From assembly GCF_000372465.1 (NCBI RefSeq), contig NZ_AQUZ01000016.1, positions 95,860 through 159,859 of the forward strand: DNA of 64,000 nucleotides, written 5' to 3'. The position numbers and the translations under genes were made by a program. This DNA comes from Kribbella catacumbae DSM 19601 (GTDB lineage Bacteria; Actinomycetota; Actinomycetes; Propionibacteriales; Kribbellaceae). Positions 16,822 to 25,822 of this stretch are shown in pieces (positions within the stretch are counted from its first letter, which is position 1; each line of letters starts with the position of its first letter). The notes under the pieces were generated by a model. That model had not been told where the DNA came from, did no database searches, and saw nothing but the letters and a program-made list of their open reading frames with translations.

Positions 16822-17796
16822 TCACTCCAGTGGGTGGCCGTACACCTCGGTCTCGACCTGGTCGAAGACCTTGTCGCTGTGTTTGAGCTGGCAGTCGAGG
16901 TCGGCCAGTGCGACGGCGATCTCGTCTTGATGCAGCTTCTTCAGGGCTGCTGCCCGTTCCCCGGTCAGACTGTCCGGATCGTCTCCGTCGAGCAGTTTGT
17001 CGAGGCGTTCCTCGTACTCACCGATGATCTCGTCCTGGTCTTCGATGTAGTCGTAGCCTTCCGCCTTCATGCATTTCGACCATGCCTGGCGGGCTGCCAC
17101 GATCCTCTTGTCGGCCTGGACAAGGACATCCTTCGGGTTGACGTAGGTGCCTCTCACCTGCACGGGGGTGAACACCTTGGTGACGGCCGCGCGGGTGCAG
17201 CCACCGGTGCTGGAGAAGTCTTCCTCGTCGAGGGTGAAGACGAAGTCCGCGGTGGGGTCCTCGCCGAACAAGGTCCGGTTGTAGGCGACCTTGTTGGCCG
17301 GCGCCAGGCTGTTGTAGATCCTCAGGTTCGGCCCGAGGCCGGTGTCACGGACCGGGTTGTCCTGGCGGGTCGAGACGGCGAATCCCCACTTCGCTTTGTA
17401 CTGCGCCCGGGTCATGCCGGGGTCGTGGCGGACCCGCGCCTGGGCGGCCTCGACGGTCTTGACGTCGACCGGCACGTACTCGAAGCCGGCCTCCGACATG
17501 CAGGTGGTGATCAACGCCTGGGTCTTCTCGACATGGTCGGCGAACTGCTGCTCGGTGAGGCCGAATTCCTTGGTGCCGGGCAACTTGGGGCTTTGTTTGG
17601 TTTCCGGCGCCTTGGTGGTCTTGGCCGGCGTCGTCGTGCTGCCACCCGGCGGCGTCGTGGTGGTACCCGACGACGCTGTTCCGGCGTTGTTGCTGCACGC
17701 CGGCAAGAGGAGGGCACTCGTACAGGCGACCGCGAGGAGGGCACCACCTCGCAGCTGGGCTGAATCTCGGCTGGTGGTCCTGCGCGGCAACCTCAC
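16822..17796 (-). CDS. Secreted lipoprotein of unknown function
   Basis: A 324-residue protein. The start is taken as the GTG at 17796 because GAGGAGTGAGGAC lies just upstream; an ATG 51 bases further up is less likely. A signal peptide with lipobox LLPAC at about residues 29-33 is followed by a Thr/Pro/Ser-rich linker to about 75. The rest is a Cys-containing domain with the pattern ITTCMSEAGFEYVPV and WSKCMKAEGYDYI. Paired C-M-x-x-x-G-(F/Y)-x-Y motifs recur in uncharacterised actinobacterial lipoproteins. No function is recognised. Confidence 0.75.
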   Translation of the reverse strand: MRLPRRTTSRDSAQLRGGALLAVACTSALLLPACSNNAGTASSGTTTTPPGGSTTTPAKTTKAPETKQSPKLPGTKEFGLTEQQFADHVEKTQALITTCMSEAGFEYVPVDVKTVEAAQARVRHDPGMTRAQYKAKWGFAVSTRQDNPVRDTGLGPNLRIYNSLAPANKVAYNRTLFGEDPTADFVFTLDEEDFSSTGGCTRAAVTKVFTPVQVRGTYVNPKDVLVQADKRIVAARQAWSKCMKAEGYDYIEDQDEIIGEYEERLDKLLDGDDPDSLTGERAAALKKLHQDEIAVALADLDCQLKHSDKVFDQVETEVYGHPLE

Positions 17797-17952
17797 GTCC
17801 TCACTCCTCGCTGCTGCGTCGATCGTGTCCGGCTGCCAGACAACCATCCGAAGCCTGAACCCTGGCTGAATCTGAACCTCGAAGGCCGTGTTCAGCCTGC
17901 GGTCAGGTTGGTCTTGCGATGCTGCCAGCTACTGATCAGGAGGCTGATGCAG

Positions 17953-19146
17953 ATGAAGCGACGGAGGCTCGCGCTATCGGTGCTGGCAGTGGTGCTGCTG
18001 TCGTCGTTGGGGACCTGGTTCGCGAGCTCCCGGATCCGGTCGCCGGCCGAGATCGCCGCCAGCGCCGCGCCGCCGCCCGCCGCCCCGATCCTGGTCCCGG
18101 TCGAGACGCGGGTGCTGGCGACCCGGATCGTGAGCCGCGGTATCGGGCACTACGGGTCGGCACAGAGTTTGTCGGTGACCAGATCAGCGCTGAAGCAGGG
18201 CGCCCGGGTGGTCACCAGCCTTCCGAGCGCCGGTGCGCTCGTCACCGAGGGCAGCGTGTTGCTGACCATCTCGGGTCGCCCGACGTTCCTGCTCGACGGC
18301 GCGCAGCCGACTTATCGTGACCTGGGACCGGGCATGTCCGGCAACGACGTCCGCCAGCTCGAAGTGGCTCTTGGCCGGCTGATGCTGAATCCCGGCCGCG
18401 TCGACGGCTTGTACGACCAGGCGACTGCCCAGGCGGTCGGAGCCCTGTACCGGAGACACGGTTTCGCCCCGGTCGTGGCCACCTCGGCGCAGGTGGACGC
18501 GGCGCAGCCGGCGGAGTCCGCGCTGATCCGGGGCGCGCGTGGCGGCGGCGGGATACAGCTTCCCGCCGACGAGGTCGTCTTCGTCGCAGCGACGCCGTTG
18601 CGGGTCAGCAAGGCCGACGCCAAGCTCGGAACCGAGCCGCAAGGCAGCCTGGTGACCGTCACCAATTCGATCGTCGAGGTGGATGGCGTGCTTCCCGTCG
18701 AGCAGGCCAAACTGATCCGGGCGGGCGCAGCCGTGCTCATCGACGAGCCGGCCCTGGGTATCAAGACCAGTGGAACGATCAGCCATCTCGCCCAGCAGCC
18801 GGGCACCGGCGGCGCGGACGGTTTCCATGTCGCCTTCCAGGTGATCGTGCCCCGGCCCGTTCCCGCCCTCATCGGCGCATCGGTGCGGCTGACCGTGGTG
18901 ATCAGGTCGACAAAGGTGTCGACGCTGGCGGTTCCGGTCGCCGCCTTGTCGCTGGGGCCGGACGGCGAGTCGCGCGTGCAGCGGTCCGCAGGCGGCAAGG
19001 TCACCCCTGTTCGCGTCGAGCCGGGCCTGTCCGCCGAGGGCTACGTCGCGGTCACTGCTGCCGGCGGTGAGCTCAAGGCGGGTGACCTCGTCGTGGTCGG
19101 ATTCTCCGCGGACGGCGCACCGAAGGAGGCGAAGAACGGTGGTTGA
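17953..19146 (+). CDS. MacA/HlyD-like periplasmic adaptor with peptidoglycan-binding domain
   Basis: A 397-residue membrane-anchored adaptor. Of two close ATGs (17947, 17953) the second has the better distance from AGGAGG at 17938-17943. A signal anchor occupies residues 5-24. Residues of about 105-170 form a peptidoglycan-binding_1 domain (LGPGMSGNDVRQLEVALGRL, VDGLYDQATAQAVGALY). The rest is the beta-barrel and membrane-proximal part of efflux adaptors (GASVRLTVVIRSTKVSTLAVPVAAL). It is followed by MacB-type ATPase and permease genes with overlapping ends, so the three form one export system. The substrate is unknown. Confidence 0.85.
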   Translation: MKRRRLALSVLAVVLLSSLGTWFASSRIRSPAEIAASAAPPPAAPILVPVETRVLATRIVSRGIGHYGSAQSLSVTRSALKQGARVVTSLPSAGALVTEGSVLLTISGRPTFLLDGAQPTYRDLGPGMSGNDVRQLEVALGRLMLNPGRVDGLYDQATAQAVGALYRRHGFAPVVATSAQVDAAQPAESALIRGARGGGGIQLPADEVVFVAATPLRVSKADAKLGTEPQGSLVTVTNSIVEVDGVLPVEQAKLIRAGAAVLIDEPALGIKTSGTISHLAQQPGTGGADGFHVAFQVIVPRPVPALIGASVRLTVVIRSTKVSTLAVPVAALSLGPDGESRVQRSAGGKVTPVRVEPGLSAEGYVAVTAAGGELKAGDLVVVGFSADGAPKEAKNGG

Positions 19147-19861
19147 GGACAGCCCAGGCATCGATGACGAAAGGTTGGTTGAGGCCGCTGTCCCGATGGT
19201 CGAGCTGACCCGGATCACCCGCCGGTATGGGTCGGTCGCGCCGGTGGAGGCGCTGCGCTCAGTCGATCTGGAGGTACGAACAGGCGAATGGGTGGCCATC
19301 GTGGGCGCTTCCGGCTCAGGCAAGTCCACCCTGCTCAATATCGTCGGCTGCCTCGACCGCCAGACCAGTGGAACCTACCGGCTCGCAGGCGTCGACGTGT
19401 CGACCCTGAACGATCGTCAGCGCGCGGGGATGCGCAGCCACTACCTGGCCTTCATCTTCCAGTCCTTCCACCTGATGGCCCACCGCAGCGTCCTCGAGAA
19501 CGTCACGCTGGCCGAGGTCTATGGGAGGCGTCCACGCACCGGGCGACAGGGCCGCGCTCATGCCGCGCTGAGCGCCGTCGGTCTCGAGGGTCGCACCGAC
19601 TTTCTGCCCACCCGGCTGTCCGGCGGAGAGCGGCAACGAGTAGCGATCGCCCGGGCGCTGATCAGCGGCCCGAAACTACTGCTCTGTGACGAGCCCACAG
19701 GCAACCTGGACTCAGCCACGACCCAGGGCATCCTCGAGCTGCTCGGCGGCCTCCATGACAAGGGCCTCACTATCATCATGATCACCCACGACATCACAGT
19801 CGCTGACCGGGCCGAGCGCAGGCTGCGCATCGCCGACGGCAAGATCGCGGGTGACGGATGA
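19139..19861 (+). CDS. MacB-type ABC transporter ATP-binding protein
   Basis: A 240-residue ATPase. GTG 19139 is chosen because AAGGAGG lies at 19123-19129 and the gene then overlaps the adaptor by eight bases; ATG 19196 would also leave the domain intact. Walker A is GASGSGKST, Q-loop is FIFQSFHLM, signature is LSGGERQR, Walker B is LLLCDEPTG, and the switch is MITHD. It drives the permease encoded next, whose ATG overlaps the stop. Confidence 0.9.
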   Translation: MVEDSPGIDDERLVEAAVPMVELTRITRRYGSVAPVEALRSVDLEVRTGEWVAIVGASGSGKSTLLNIVGCLDRQTSGTYRLAGVDVSTLNDRQRAGMRSHYLAFIFQSFHLMAHRSVLENVTLAEVYGRRPRTGRQGRAHAALSAVGLEGRTDFLPTRLSGGERQRVAIARALISGPKLLLCDEPTGNLDSATTQGILELLGGLHDKGLTIIMITHDITVADRAERRLRIADGKIAGDG

Positions 19862-21108
19862 CCACCCCCGCGCCCAGCCGTCGGGGGCCGGCCGAGGCCG
19901 GCCGGTCGGGCATGTGGGCACGTGACCTGCTGACCGAGGCGTTCGCCGGATTGTTCGGCCGCCCGCTGCGGATGGCCCTGACCGTCCTCGGCACTGTGAT
20001 CGGCCTGGCCGCCCTGGTGGCGACCCTCGGGCTGTCCCGCACCGCCGGCAACCAGATCATCGGCCGCTTCGACGAGCTCAACGCCACCGAGATCACCGTA
20101 CTCGCCAACCCTGACCCCAACGGCGATCCGGGACCCACCATCCCGTGGGATGCGCCGCAACGGCTCAGCCGCCTGAACGGTGTCGTCGCTGCAGGCACCT
20201 TGAGCGAGATCGACGTCGGCGACGATCTGGTCAGCGCCTCACCGATGCGCGATCCGCGGCGACGCACGGACTTCAAGCTGGCCGTCGAGGCCGCCTCACC
20301 GGAGCTGTTCACAGCGATCAGGGCGAAACTCCACAGCGGTCGCCTTCCTGATCGAGGCCACGAACAACGAGGCGACCACGTGGCCGTACTCGGCCCGAAC
20401 GCGGCCGAACAGCTGGGGATCACTCGGCTGGACGGCTCGACGGCGATCCGGATCGGCGACCAGGTCCTGACCGTGATCGGCATCCTCGACGAGGTCGCCC
20501 GCAAACACACCCTGCTCAGCGCGGTGATCATCCCCGAAGGCGCCGCCCGCAGCCTCTTTGCGCTGCAAGCACCACAATCCGTCGTTGTCGAGACGGCCGT
20601 CGGTGCCACCTCACTCCTTTCGCGCCAGATCCCACTCGCGCTTCGACCCGACAAGCCCGACACCCTGAAGATCTCCTCGCCGCAGCCGCCCCAGCAGCTG
20701 CGGGCCGGTGTCAGCCGCGACCTGAACGTGTTGTTCCTGATGCTCGGAGGTGTCTCGCTTCTCGTCGGCGCGATCGGTATCGCCAACGTGACACTGGTCT
20801 CCGTGATGGAGCGGGTCGGTGAGATCGGTCTACGCCGCGCGCTGGGAGCGACCCGCCGCCACATCGCCGGCCAGTTCCTGATGGAGAGCGTCACCATGGG
20901 GGTGCTGGGCGGTGTCCTCGGCGCGAGTATCGGCATGCTGGTGGTCGTCGCCGTCGCGGCCTATCAGTCCTGGACACCGGTGATCGACCCCTTCGTTCCC
21001 CTCCTCGCCCCCGTGATCGGCGGTGTCACCGGCCTCCTGGCAGGTCTGTACCCCGCGCTCCGCGCGGCGGCCCTGCAACCGGTCGAGGCCCTGCGTTCAG
21101 GGACCTGA
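19858..21108 (+). CDS. MacB-type ABC permease
   Basis: A 416-residue permease with the MacB layout: a cytoplasmic start, a membrane helix near residues 35-56, a large extracytoplasmic domain (about 60-275), then a three-helix FtsX block with the conserved coupling segment ERVGEIGLRRALGATRRHIAGQFLMESV and the terminal ALRAAALQPVEALRSGT. It completes the adaptor-ATPase-permease operon. ATGA overlap with the ATPase gene implies coupled translation. Confidence 0.92.
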   Translation: MTTPAPSRRGPAEAGRSGMWARDLLTEAFAGLFGRPLRMALTVLGTVIGLAALVATLGLSRTAGNQIIGRFDELNATEITVLANPDPNGDPGPTIPWDAPQRLSRLNGVVAAGTLSEIDVGDDLVSASPMRDPRRRTDFKLAVEAASPELFTAIRAKLHSGRLPDRGHEQRGDHVAVLGPNAAEQLGITRLDGSTAIRIGDQVLTVIGILDEVARKHTLLSAVIIPEGAARSLFALQAPQSVVVETAVGATSLLSRQIPLALRPDKPDTLKISSPQPPQQLRAGVSRDLNVLFLMLGGVSLLVGAIGIANVTLVSVMERVGEIGLRRALGATRRHIAGQFLMESVTMGVLGGVLGASIGMLVVVAVAAYQSWTPVIDPFVPLLAPVIGGVTGLLAGLYPALRAAALQPVEALRSGT

Positions 21109-21165
21109 CGTACGCGGCTCACGACAGCCGATCAGTGCTGTTTCGAACCGTGACCAAGCTGGGCA

Positions 21166-21196
21166 TTGATAAAGTAACACGCATGGTTTAACTTAC
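21166..21196 (+). promoter_or_regulatory. regulon promoter-operator upstream of the sugar-uptake operon
   Basis: A -35 like TTGATA (21166-21171), a 17-base spacer, and a -10 like TAACTT (21189-21194). Bases 21172-21194 form an imperfect 9-5-9 palindrome (arms AAGTAACAC and GTTTAACTT, 7 of 9 positions pairing). The 25 bases at 21172-21196 recur exactly at 34969-34993 before the pectate-lyase-like gene. An operator over the spacer and -10 fits a repressor, most simply the ROK protein encoded at 28089. Confidence 0.72.
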
Positions 21197-21280
21197 TCGG
21201 GACTTGGGCTTCTGTGGCCCAGACCACACCCCTGAACCGCCCAGTTGGTCGGGGTGATCCCGGAAACCTGAGGAGTTCCG

Positions 21281-22660
21281 ATGACGAGAACGGCACGGTT
21301 TGTCGTGACCCTGACTTCGGCGGCGCTGGTGCTGACGACGGCAGCCTGCGCGGACGGCAGTACGCCGGCGGCGACCGGCGGTGGGGCGATCGACCAGAAG
21401 GCGCCCGTCACGATCACTGTCGGGAACAAGCCCAAGCCGGACAAGCCGGCCGACGTCGCCGCCTTCGAGCGCAACGTCAAGAAGTTCATGGCCGACCATC
21501 CCAACATCACCGTCAAGGCGACCGAGACGGCCTGGGACGCGCAGACCTTCCAGGCGCAGGTGGCCGGTGGCTCGCTCCCGACGGTGATGAGCATCAGCTT
21601 CACCGAGCCGCTGAACATGATTCCGAACAAGCAGTTGCCGGACATCACCGACGAACTCAAGCTGGTCGACCTGACCAAGGACCTCAATCCCGAGACGCTG
21701 AAGATGGTCCAGGACGACAAGGGCCGGATCTACGGCGTACCGTTCGAGGCCTTCTCGGTCGGGCTCGCCTACAACCGCGCACTGTTCAAGCAGGCCGGCC
21801 TCGACCCGGACAAGCCGCCGGCGAACTGGGACGAGGTCCGTCAGTACGCGAAGCAGATCACCGAGAAGACCGGCAAGGCCGGTTACGCGCAGCTGACCAA
21901 GGACAACACCGGTGGCTGGATGCTCACCACGATGACCTACAGCATGGGCGGCACGGTCCAGAGTCCCGATGGCAAGAAGAGCACCTTCAACGACGCGCCG
22001 GCCAAGAAGGCGCTGCAGTTGCTGAAGGACATGCGCTGGACCGATAACACCATGGGCACGAACTTCCTCTACAACCAGGAGGAGGCCCGGCAGGACTTCG
22101 CGGCCGGCAAGATCGGCATGATCATGCAGGCGCCGGACGCCTACGACATGTGCGTCAAGAACTTCGGGATGAAGCCGGCCGACTTCGGCGAGGGCGCCCT
22201 GCCGCAGGACGGCGGCCCGCACGGCACCCTGACCGGCGGTTCGATCAAGATGATCAACCCGAAGTCGACCAAGAACGAGATCGTCGCCGCGCTCAAGTGG
22301 ATCAAGTCGCAGGAGTTCGACAAGTACACCACCGAGTCGCTCGCGGTGCAGAACGCCAAGGACACCATCGCCGACAAGGGCTTCGTCGGCCGGCCCGGCA
22401 TCACGCCGCTGAGCCAGCAGACCTACGACCAGTACAACAAGTGGCGTGAGCCGTTCAACAACGTGCCGGTCCAGCAGTTCAAGGGCTACGTCGAGTCCAC
22501 CACCTCGCTGAAGCTGCTGCCCGAGCCGGTCAAGAAGGGCCAGGAGGTCTACGCGCTGCTCGACCCGGTCGTCCAGCAGGTGCTGACCAAGAAGGACGCG
22601 GACATCGACAAGTTACTCACCGACGCCGCTTCGAAGATCGACGCCCGCCTGGCGCGGTAG
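21281..22660 (+). CDS. Sugar ABC transporter substrate-binding lipoprotein
   Basis: A 459-residue family 1 extracellular solute-binding protein. A signal peptide with lipobox LTTAAC places the acylated Cys at residue 23. The mature domain has the usual landmarks: a FERNVKKFMADHPNITVKATETAWD start, FEAFSVGLAYNRALFKQAGL at the hinge, and FAAGKIGMIMQAPDAYD. GAGGAG precedes the ATG. It is the first gene of the uptake operon behind the shared promoter and is followed four bases later by the permease genes. Neighbouring uronate and pectin enzymes suggest an acidic or pectin-derived sugar as ligand (inference). Confidence 0.92.
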   Translation: MTRTARFVVTLTSAALVLTTAACADGSTPAATGGGAIDQKAPVTITVGNKPKPDKPADVAAFERNVKKFMADHPNITVKATETAWDAQTFQAQVAGGSLPTVMSISFTEPLNMIPNKQLPDITDELKLVDLTKDLNPETLKMVQDDKGRIYGVPFEAFSVGLAYNRALFKQAGLDPDKPPANWDEVRQYAKQITEKTGKAGYAQLTKDNTGGWMLTTMTYSMGGTVQSPDGKKSTFNDAPAKKALQLLKDMRWTDNTMGTNFLYNQEEARQDFAAGKIGMIMQAPDAYDMCVKNFGMKPADFGEGALPQDGGPHGTLTGGSIKMINPKSTKNEIVAALKWIKSQEFDKYTTESLAVQNAKDTIADKGFVGRPGITPLSQQTYDQYNKWREPFNNVPVQQFKGYVESTTSLKLLPEPVKKGQEVYALLDPVVQQVLTKKDADIDKLLTDAASKIDARLAR

Positions 22661-22664
22661 TCCG

Positions 22665-23600
22665 ATGGCTGTCCTGACGCGTCCCTCGACGGCGATCCCC
22701 GCCTCTCGGTCCCGCCGGAGCCCGGTCACCTGGTACCGCTCCGGCGGACTGAGCAGCATCGTCTTCGCCCTGCCCCTGGTACTGATCTTCCTGTACTTCT
22801 CCTGGGGCCCGATCGTCCGCGGGCTGGTGCTGTCCTTCCAGAAGAACAACCTGGTCACCACGCCCGAGTGGGTCGGCATGGCCAACTTCAGCTACGTGCT
22901 GACCGACCCACAGTTGCCCCAGGCAACACTCAACACCCTGTACTTCGCGCTGCTCGCGCTGATCTTCGGCTTCCCGGTGCCGCTGTTCCTGGCGGTGTTC
23001 ATCAGCGAACTGCGCAAGACCGGCTGGCTCTACAACGTGTTCTCCTACCTGCCGGCGGTCGTCCCGCCGGTGGCGGCGATCCTGTTGTGGAAGTTCTTCT
23101 ACGACCCGAGTACGTCGGGGGTGTTCAACGCGATCCTTGGCTGGTTCGGGATCGGGCCGTTCGCCTGGCTGAACTCGCCGGACCTGGCGATGCCGGCGAT
23201 CGTGATCGAGGCGACCTGGGCCGGCGCCGGGGCGACCTCGATCATCTACCTGGCCGCGCTGACCGGCGTACGGACCGAACTGTACGAGGCGGCCGAGCTG
23301 GACGGGGCCGGGATCTGGCGGCGGGTCTGGCACGTCACGCTGCCGCAGATCCGCGGAATCATCCTGATCATGATGCTGCTGCAGCTGATCGGGACGTTCC
23401 AGGTGTTCACCGAACCGTTCCTGTTCACCGGCGGCGGTCCGGACAACGCGACCACGACGATCCTGTTGCTGATCTACCGGTACGCGTTCATCAACGGCGA
23501 CTTCGGTGCCGCCACCGCGCTCAGCGTGCTGCTCGCGCTGGTGCTGTGCGTGCTGTCGGTGGCCTATCACTTCATGACCAGACGCTGGAGTACGACATGA
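22665..23600 (+). CDS. Sugar ABC transporter permease (MalF/UgpA type)
   Basis: A 311-residue inner membrane protein with six predicted helices. The cytoplasmic EAA loop is present at YEAAELDGAGIWRRVWHVTLPQI, which docks on the ATPase. No ATPase gene lies nearby; such systems in actinobacteria commonly share the MsiK ATPase encoded elsewhere. Its stop overlaps the next permease's ATG. Confidence 0.93.
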   Translation: MAVLTRPSTAIPASRSRRSPVTWYRSGGLSSIVFALPLVLIFLYFSWGPIVRGLVLSFQKNNLVTTPEWVGMANFSYVLTDPQLPQATLNTLYFALLALIFGFPVPLFLAVFISELRKTGWLYNVFSYLPAVVPPVAAILLWKFFYDPSTSGVFNAILGWFGIGPFAWLNSPDLAMPAIVIEATWAGAGATSIIYLAALTGVRTELYEAAELDGAGIWRRVWHVTLPQIRGIILIMMLLQLIGTFQVFTEPFLFTGGGPDNATTTILLLIYRYAFINGDFGAATALSVLLALVLCVLSVAYHFMTRRWSTT

Positions 23601-24487
23601 CCGCCGAGGCGCAGGAGCGCGGCATCATCTCCACGGCCGATCGCAAGCGGCCGCTGATTCAGTACGGGTTGCCCGCGATTCAGGTGCTGCTGTTCATCGG
23701 TGTGGTGATCGCCGGTGTCGGTCCGCTGCTGTGGCTGCTGAAGTCCGGGTTGTCGACCAGCCAGGACATCCTGCAGGGCCCGATGCAGTTGTGGCCGAGC
23801 GGCATCCAGTGGCAGAACATGCCGGACGCGTGGACGCGGGTGCAGATCGGCTCGTACCTCGGCAACACGGCGATCATCGCGATCGGGTCGCTGCTCTCGA
23901 CGCTGTTCGTCTGTACGACGGGCGCGTTCGTGCTGAGCGTGCTCCGCCCGAAATGGGGGCCGATCGTCACCGGCGCCGTACTCGCGACGCTGTTCCTGCC
24001 CGGCGTGATCTCGCTGGTCCCGCTCTACCTGACCATCCTGAAGATGCCGGTCCTGGGCGTGAACCTGCAGAACACGTTCTGGGCGGTCTGGCTGCCACAG
24101 GCGGCGGGCGCGTTCAACATCTTGGTGATGAAGCGGTACTTCGACGCGATCCCGCGCGAGCTGATCGAGGCGGCGCGGATCGACGGCGCCAGCAACCTGA
24201 GACTGTTCACGTCGCTGATCCTGCCGCTGTCCAAGCCCATCCTCGGAGTCGTCGCGCTGCTCACCGTGATCGGTTCCTGGAAGGACTATCTCTGGCCGCT
24301 CCTGGTCCTCCCTGACCCAAAGCTGCAACCGATCTCAGTCGCACTCCCCAGAGTGGCGGAAACCACGGAAATCTCCCTGCAGATGAGCGCATTATTCCTG
24401 GCGGTCCTGATCCCCGTCGTGCTCTTCTTGATCTTCCAGAAGCAGTTCCTGCGCGGGGTCGGAATGTCAGGCGGCATCAAAGATTGA
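23597..24487 (+). CDS. Sugar ABC transporter permease (MalG/UgpE type)
   Basis: A 296-residue permease starting at the ATG that overlaps the preceding stop. The EAA loop is IEAARIDGASNLRLFTSLILPLSKP. The C-terminus FLIFQKQFLRGVGMSGGIKD is typical of MalG-like proteins and intact. The stop codon lies at the very border of the TnpB element, so the insertion happened exactly between this gene and the next member of the operon. Confidence 0.93.
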   Translation: MTAEAQERGIISTADRKRPLIQYGLPAIQVLLFIGVVIAGVGPLLWLLKSGLSTSQDILQGPMQLWPSGIQWQNMPDAWTRVQIGSYLGNTAIIAIGSLLSTLFVCTTGAFVLSVLRPKWGPIVTGAVLATLFLPGVISLVPLYLTILKMPVLGVNLQNTFWAVWLPQAAGAFNILVMKRYFDAIPRELIEAARIDGASNLRLFTSLILPLSKPILGVVALLTVIGSWKDYLWPLLVLPDPKLQPISVALPRVAETTEISLQMSALFLAVLIPVVLFLIFQKQFLRGVGMSGGIKD

Positions 24488-24650
24488 CGTCCTCCTCGCC
24501 CTGAGGCGGGGATTCCAACCACTACGTGGAGGTAGCGAGTTGAGGTTCACGCTTCGGCGAGACCCTTGTCGGCGTCTCTCGGCGTGCGCTGACGGCCCGT
24601 CCGGCCGCGATGTTGACAGCAGCGTTCACATCGGCGTTCGCCTGGTGCCC
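24488..24650 (-). ncRNA. predicted omega/re-RNA of the TnpB element
   Basis: In IS200/IS605 elements the guide RNA scaffold overlaps the 3' end of tnpB and ends at the right end, with the guide read from flanking DNA. Here the scaffold would run from inside the tnpB 3' end to 24488, including the hairpin formed by CCCCGCC and GGCGAGG. The guide would then be the complement of the last 16-20 bases of the permease gene. The 5' limit is a guess. Confidence 0.45.
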
Positions 24651-25718
24651 GCAGGCTACACACCGGAAGACCGCTTGGCTCTTGCGGTTGTCCGGTGCGC
24701 AATGCCCACAGGTGCTACAGGTCTGCGACGTGTACGCAGGGTTCACTTTCTCGACTCGTCCGGCAGCTTTGTACTCCAGACGACGTACCAGGGCGCCCCA
24801 CCCGTTGGCCAGAACGCCACGGTTCAGACCGGCTTTGGCGCAACGACGGTTCGGCAAGTAGGCGCCTGGCCGTTCGGGATCGGGTTTCGGCTTGGGGCGC
24901 TTGATCATCTGAGTGATGCGCAAGTCTTCCACGCGGATAACGTCGAATCGTCGGGCCAACTCCGTACTGGTCTTCTCCACCCAGTCTTTGCGGCGGTCAA
25001 CGGCGCGGGCATACAGCTTGGCGGCGGCAGCCTGCACTCGCTTGCGCCGGTTGGAGCCGCGACGGCAGCGGGCAAGACGGCGTTGCAGGTCCTTGAGTCG
25101 TTCCTGTTCTCGGTCAGACAAGCCAGGGCAGGTCAAAAGTTCACCGGTACTCAACGCCGCCGACACTGCAATTCCTCGGTCAACACCGACGATCAGACCC
25201 GTACCCGGTGCGGGGATCGCCGGTGGGACGACCGCGAACGCAATGTGCCAGCGACCCACCCGGTCGCGGGTCACCCGATACGACTTCGCTGCGGGAATCT
25301 CACGGGACAGCCGGATCCGCACCCAGCCGACCTTGGGCACCTTGACCGCAGCCCACTTGCGGCTGAGCCTCATTACCCGGGACGCCTGAGGGCCGACGAT
25401 GCGGAACCCTTCGGACAGCCCGGCTTTGCGCCACTTCGGCCGCCCGTGGGTCCCTCTGTAGAAGTTCTTGATTGCCTGATCGAAGTCCCGCAGCGCCTGC
25501 TGCTGCACGGTCTGCGACCCAGCCCGCAGCCAGTCGAAGGCGGCTCGCGCTTCGGTCAACTGTCGGCTTTTCTCCGTATAGCCCGGCGTCAAGCCTTTGT
25601 CCTTGGTCCACATCGCCCATTGCTCCACGGCCAGGTTCCACACGTACCGGGCGTGCCTGCAGTGCTCCAGCAACGCAGCCTGCTGCACTGGTGTCGGGTA
25701 TATCCGGAACCGGGACAT
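24522..25718 (-). CDS. tnpB: TnpB RNA-guided endonuclease
   Basis: A 398-residue protein with an intact N-terminal half (FRIYPTPVQQAALLEHCRHARYVWN) and a complete RuvC nuclease: Asp180 (VGVDRGIAVS), Glu264 (IRVEDLRI) and Asp363 (NADVNAAVNIAAGR). The zinc finger is Cys334, Cys337, Cys353, Cys356. TnpB proteins cut DNA next to a transposon-adjacent motif under guidance of an RNA from the element's right end, which helps retention. No lesion is visible, so it may be active; without a nearby tnpA it depends on transposase in trans to move. Confidence 0.93.
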   Translation of the reverse strand: MSRFRIYPTPVQQAALLEHCRHARYVWNLAVEQWAMWTKDKGLTPGYTEKSRQLTEARAAFDWLRAGSQTVQQQALRDFDQAIKNFYRGTHGRPKWRKAGLSEGFRIVGPQASRVMRLSRKWAAVKVPKVGWVRIRLSREIPAAKSYRVTRDRVGRWHIAFAVVPPAIPAPGTGLIVGVDRGIAVSAALSTGELLTCPGLSDREQERLKDLQRRLARCRRGSNRRKRVQAAAAKLYARAVDRRKDWVEKTSTELARRFDVIRVEDLRITQMIKRPKPKPDPERPGAYLPNRRCAKAGLNRGVLANGWGALVRRLEYKAAGRVEKVNPAYTSQTCSTCGHCAPDNRKSQAVFRCVACGHQANADVNAAVNIAAGRAVSARRETPTRVSPKREPQLATST

Positions 25719-25822
25719 GTACTCGATCTAATCAGCCGGTACCGACAGTTTCCGATCCCCGAAGGGAGGGAGTTGCGGTCTCTCTCCGACCTGAAGGGCG
25801 GGGTCACTCCGCGACAACTCAG

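Larger units (their letters stand above)
24488..25822 (-). mobile_element. TnpB-only IS200/IS605-type element
   Basis: The element carries tnpB on the minus strand and no tnpA. Its right end (on the element's strand) is the GAATCCCCGCC...GAGGAGGACGTC segment at 24488-24517, typical of IS605-group right ends with a short hairpin. The left end lies beyond 25718, including a segment around 25780-25810 that can fold (GACCTGAAGGGCGGGGTC). The left boundary is approximate. It interrupts a sugar operon between the second permease and the SDR gene. Confidence 0.75.

Noticed and set aside
25472..25822. Longer start of the SDR gene
   Set aside because: The extension runs antisense to tnpB and the element end; the Rossmann motif starts soon after 25823.
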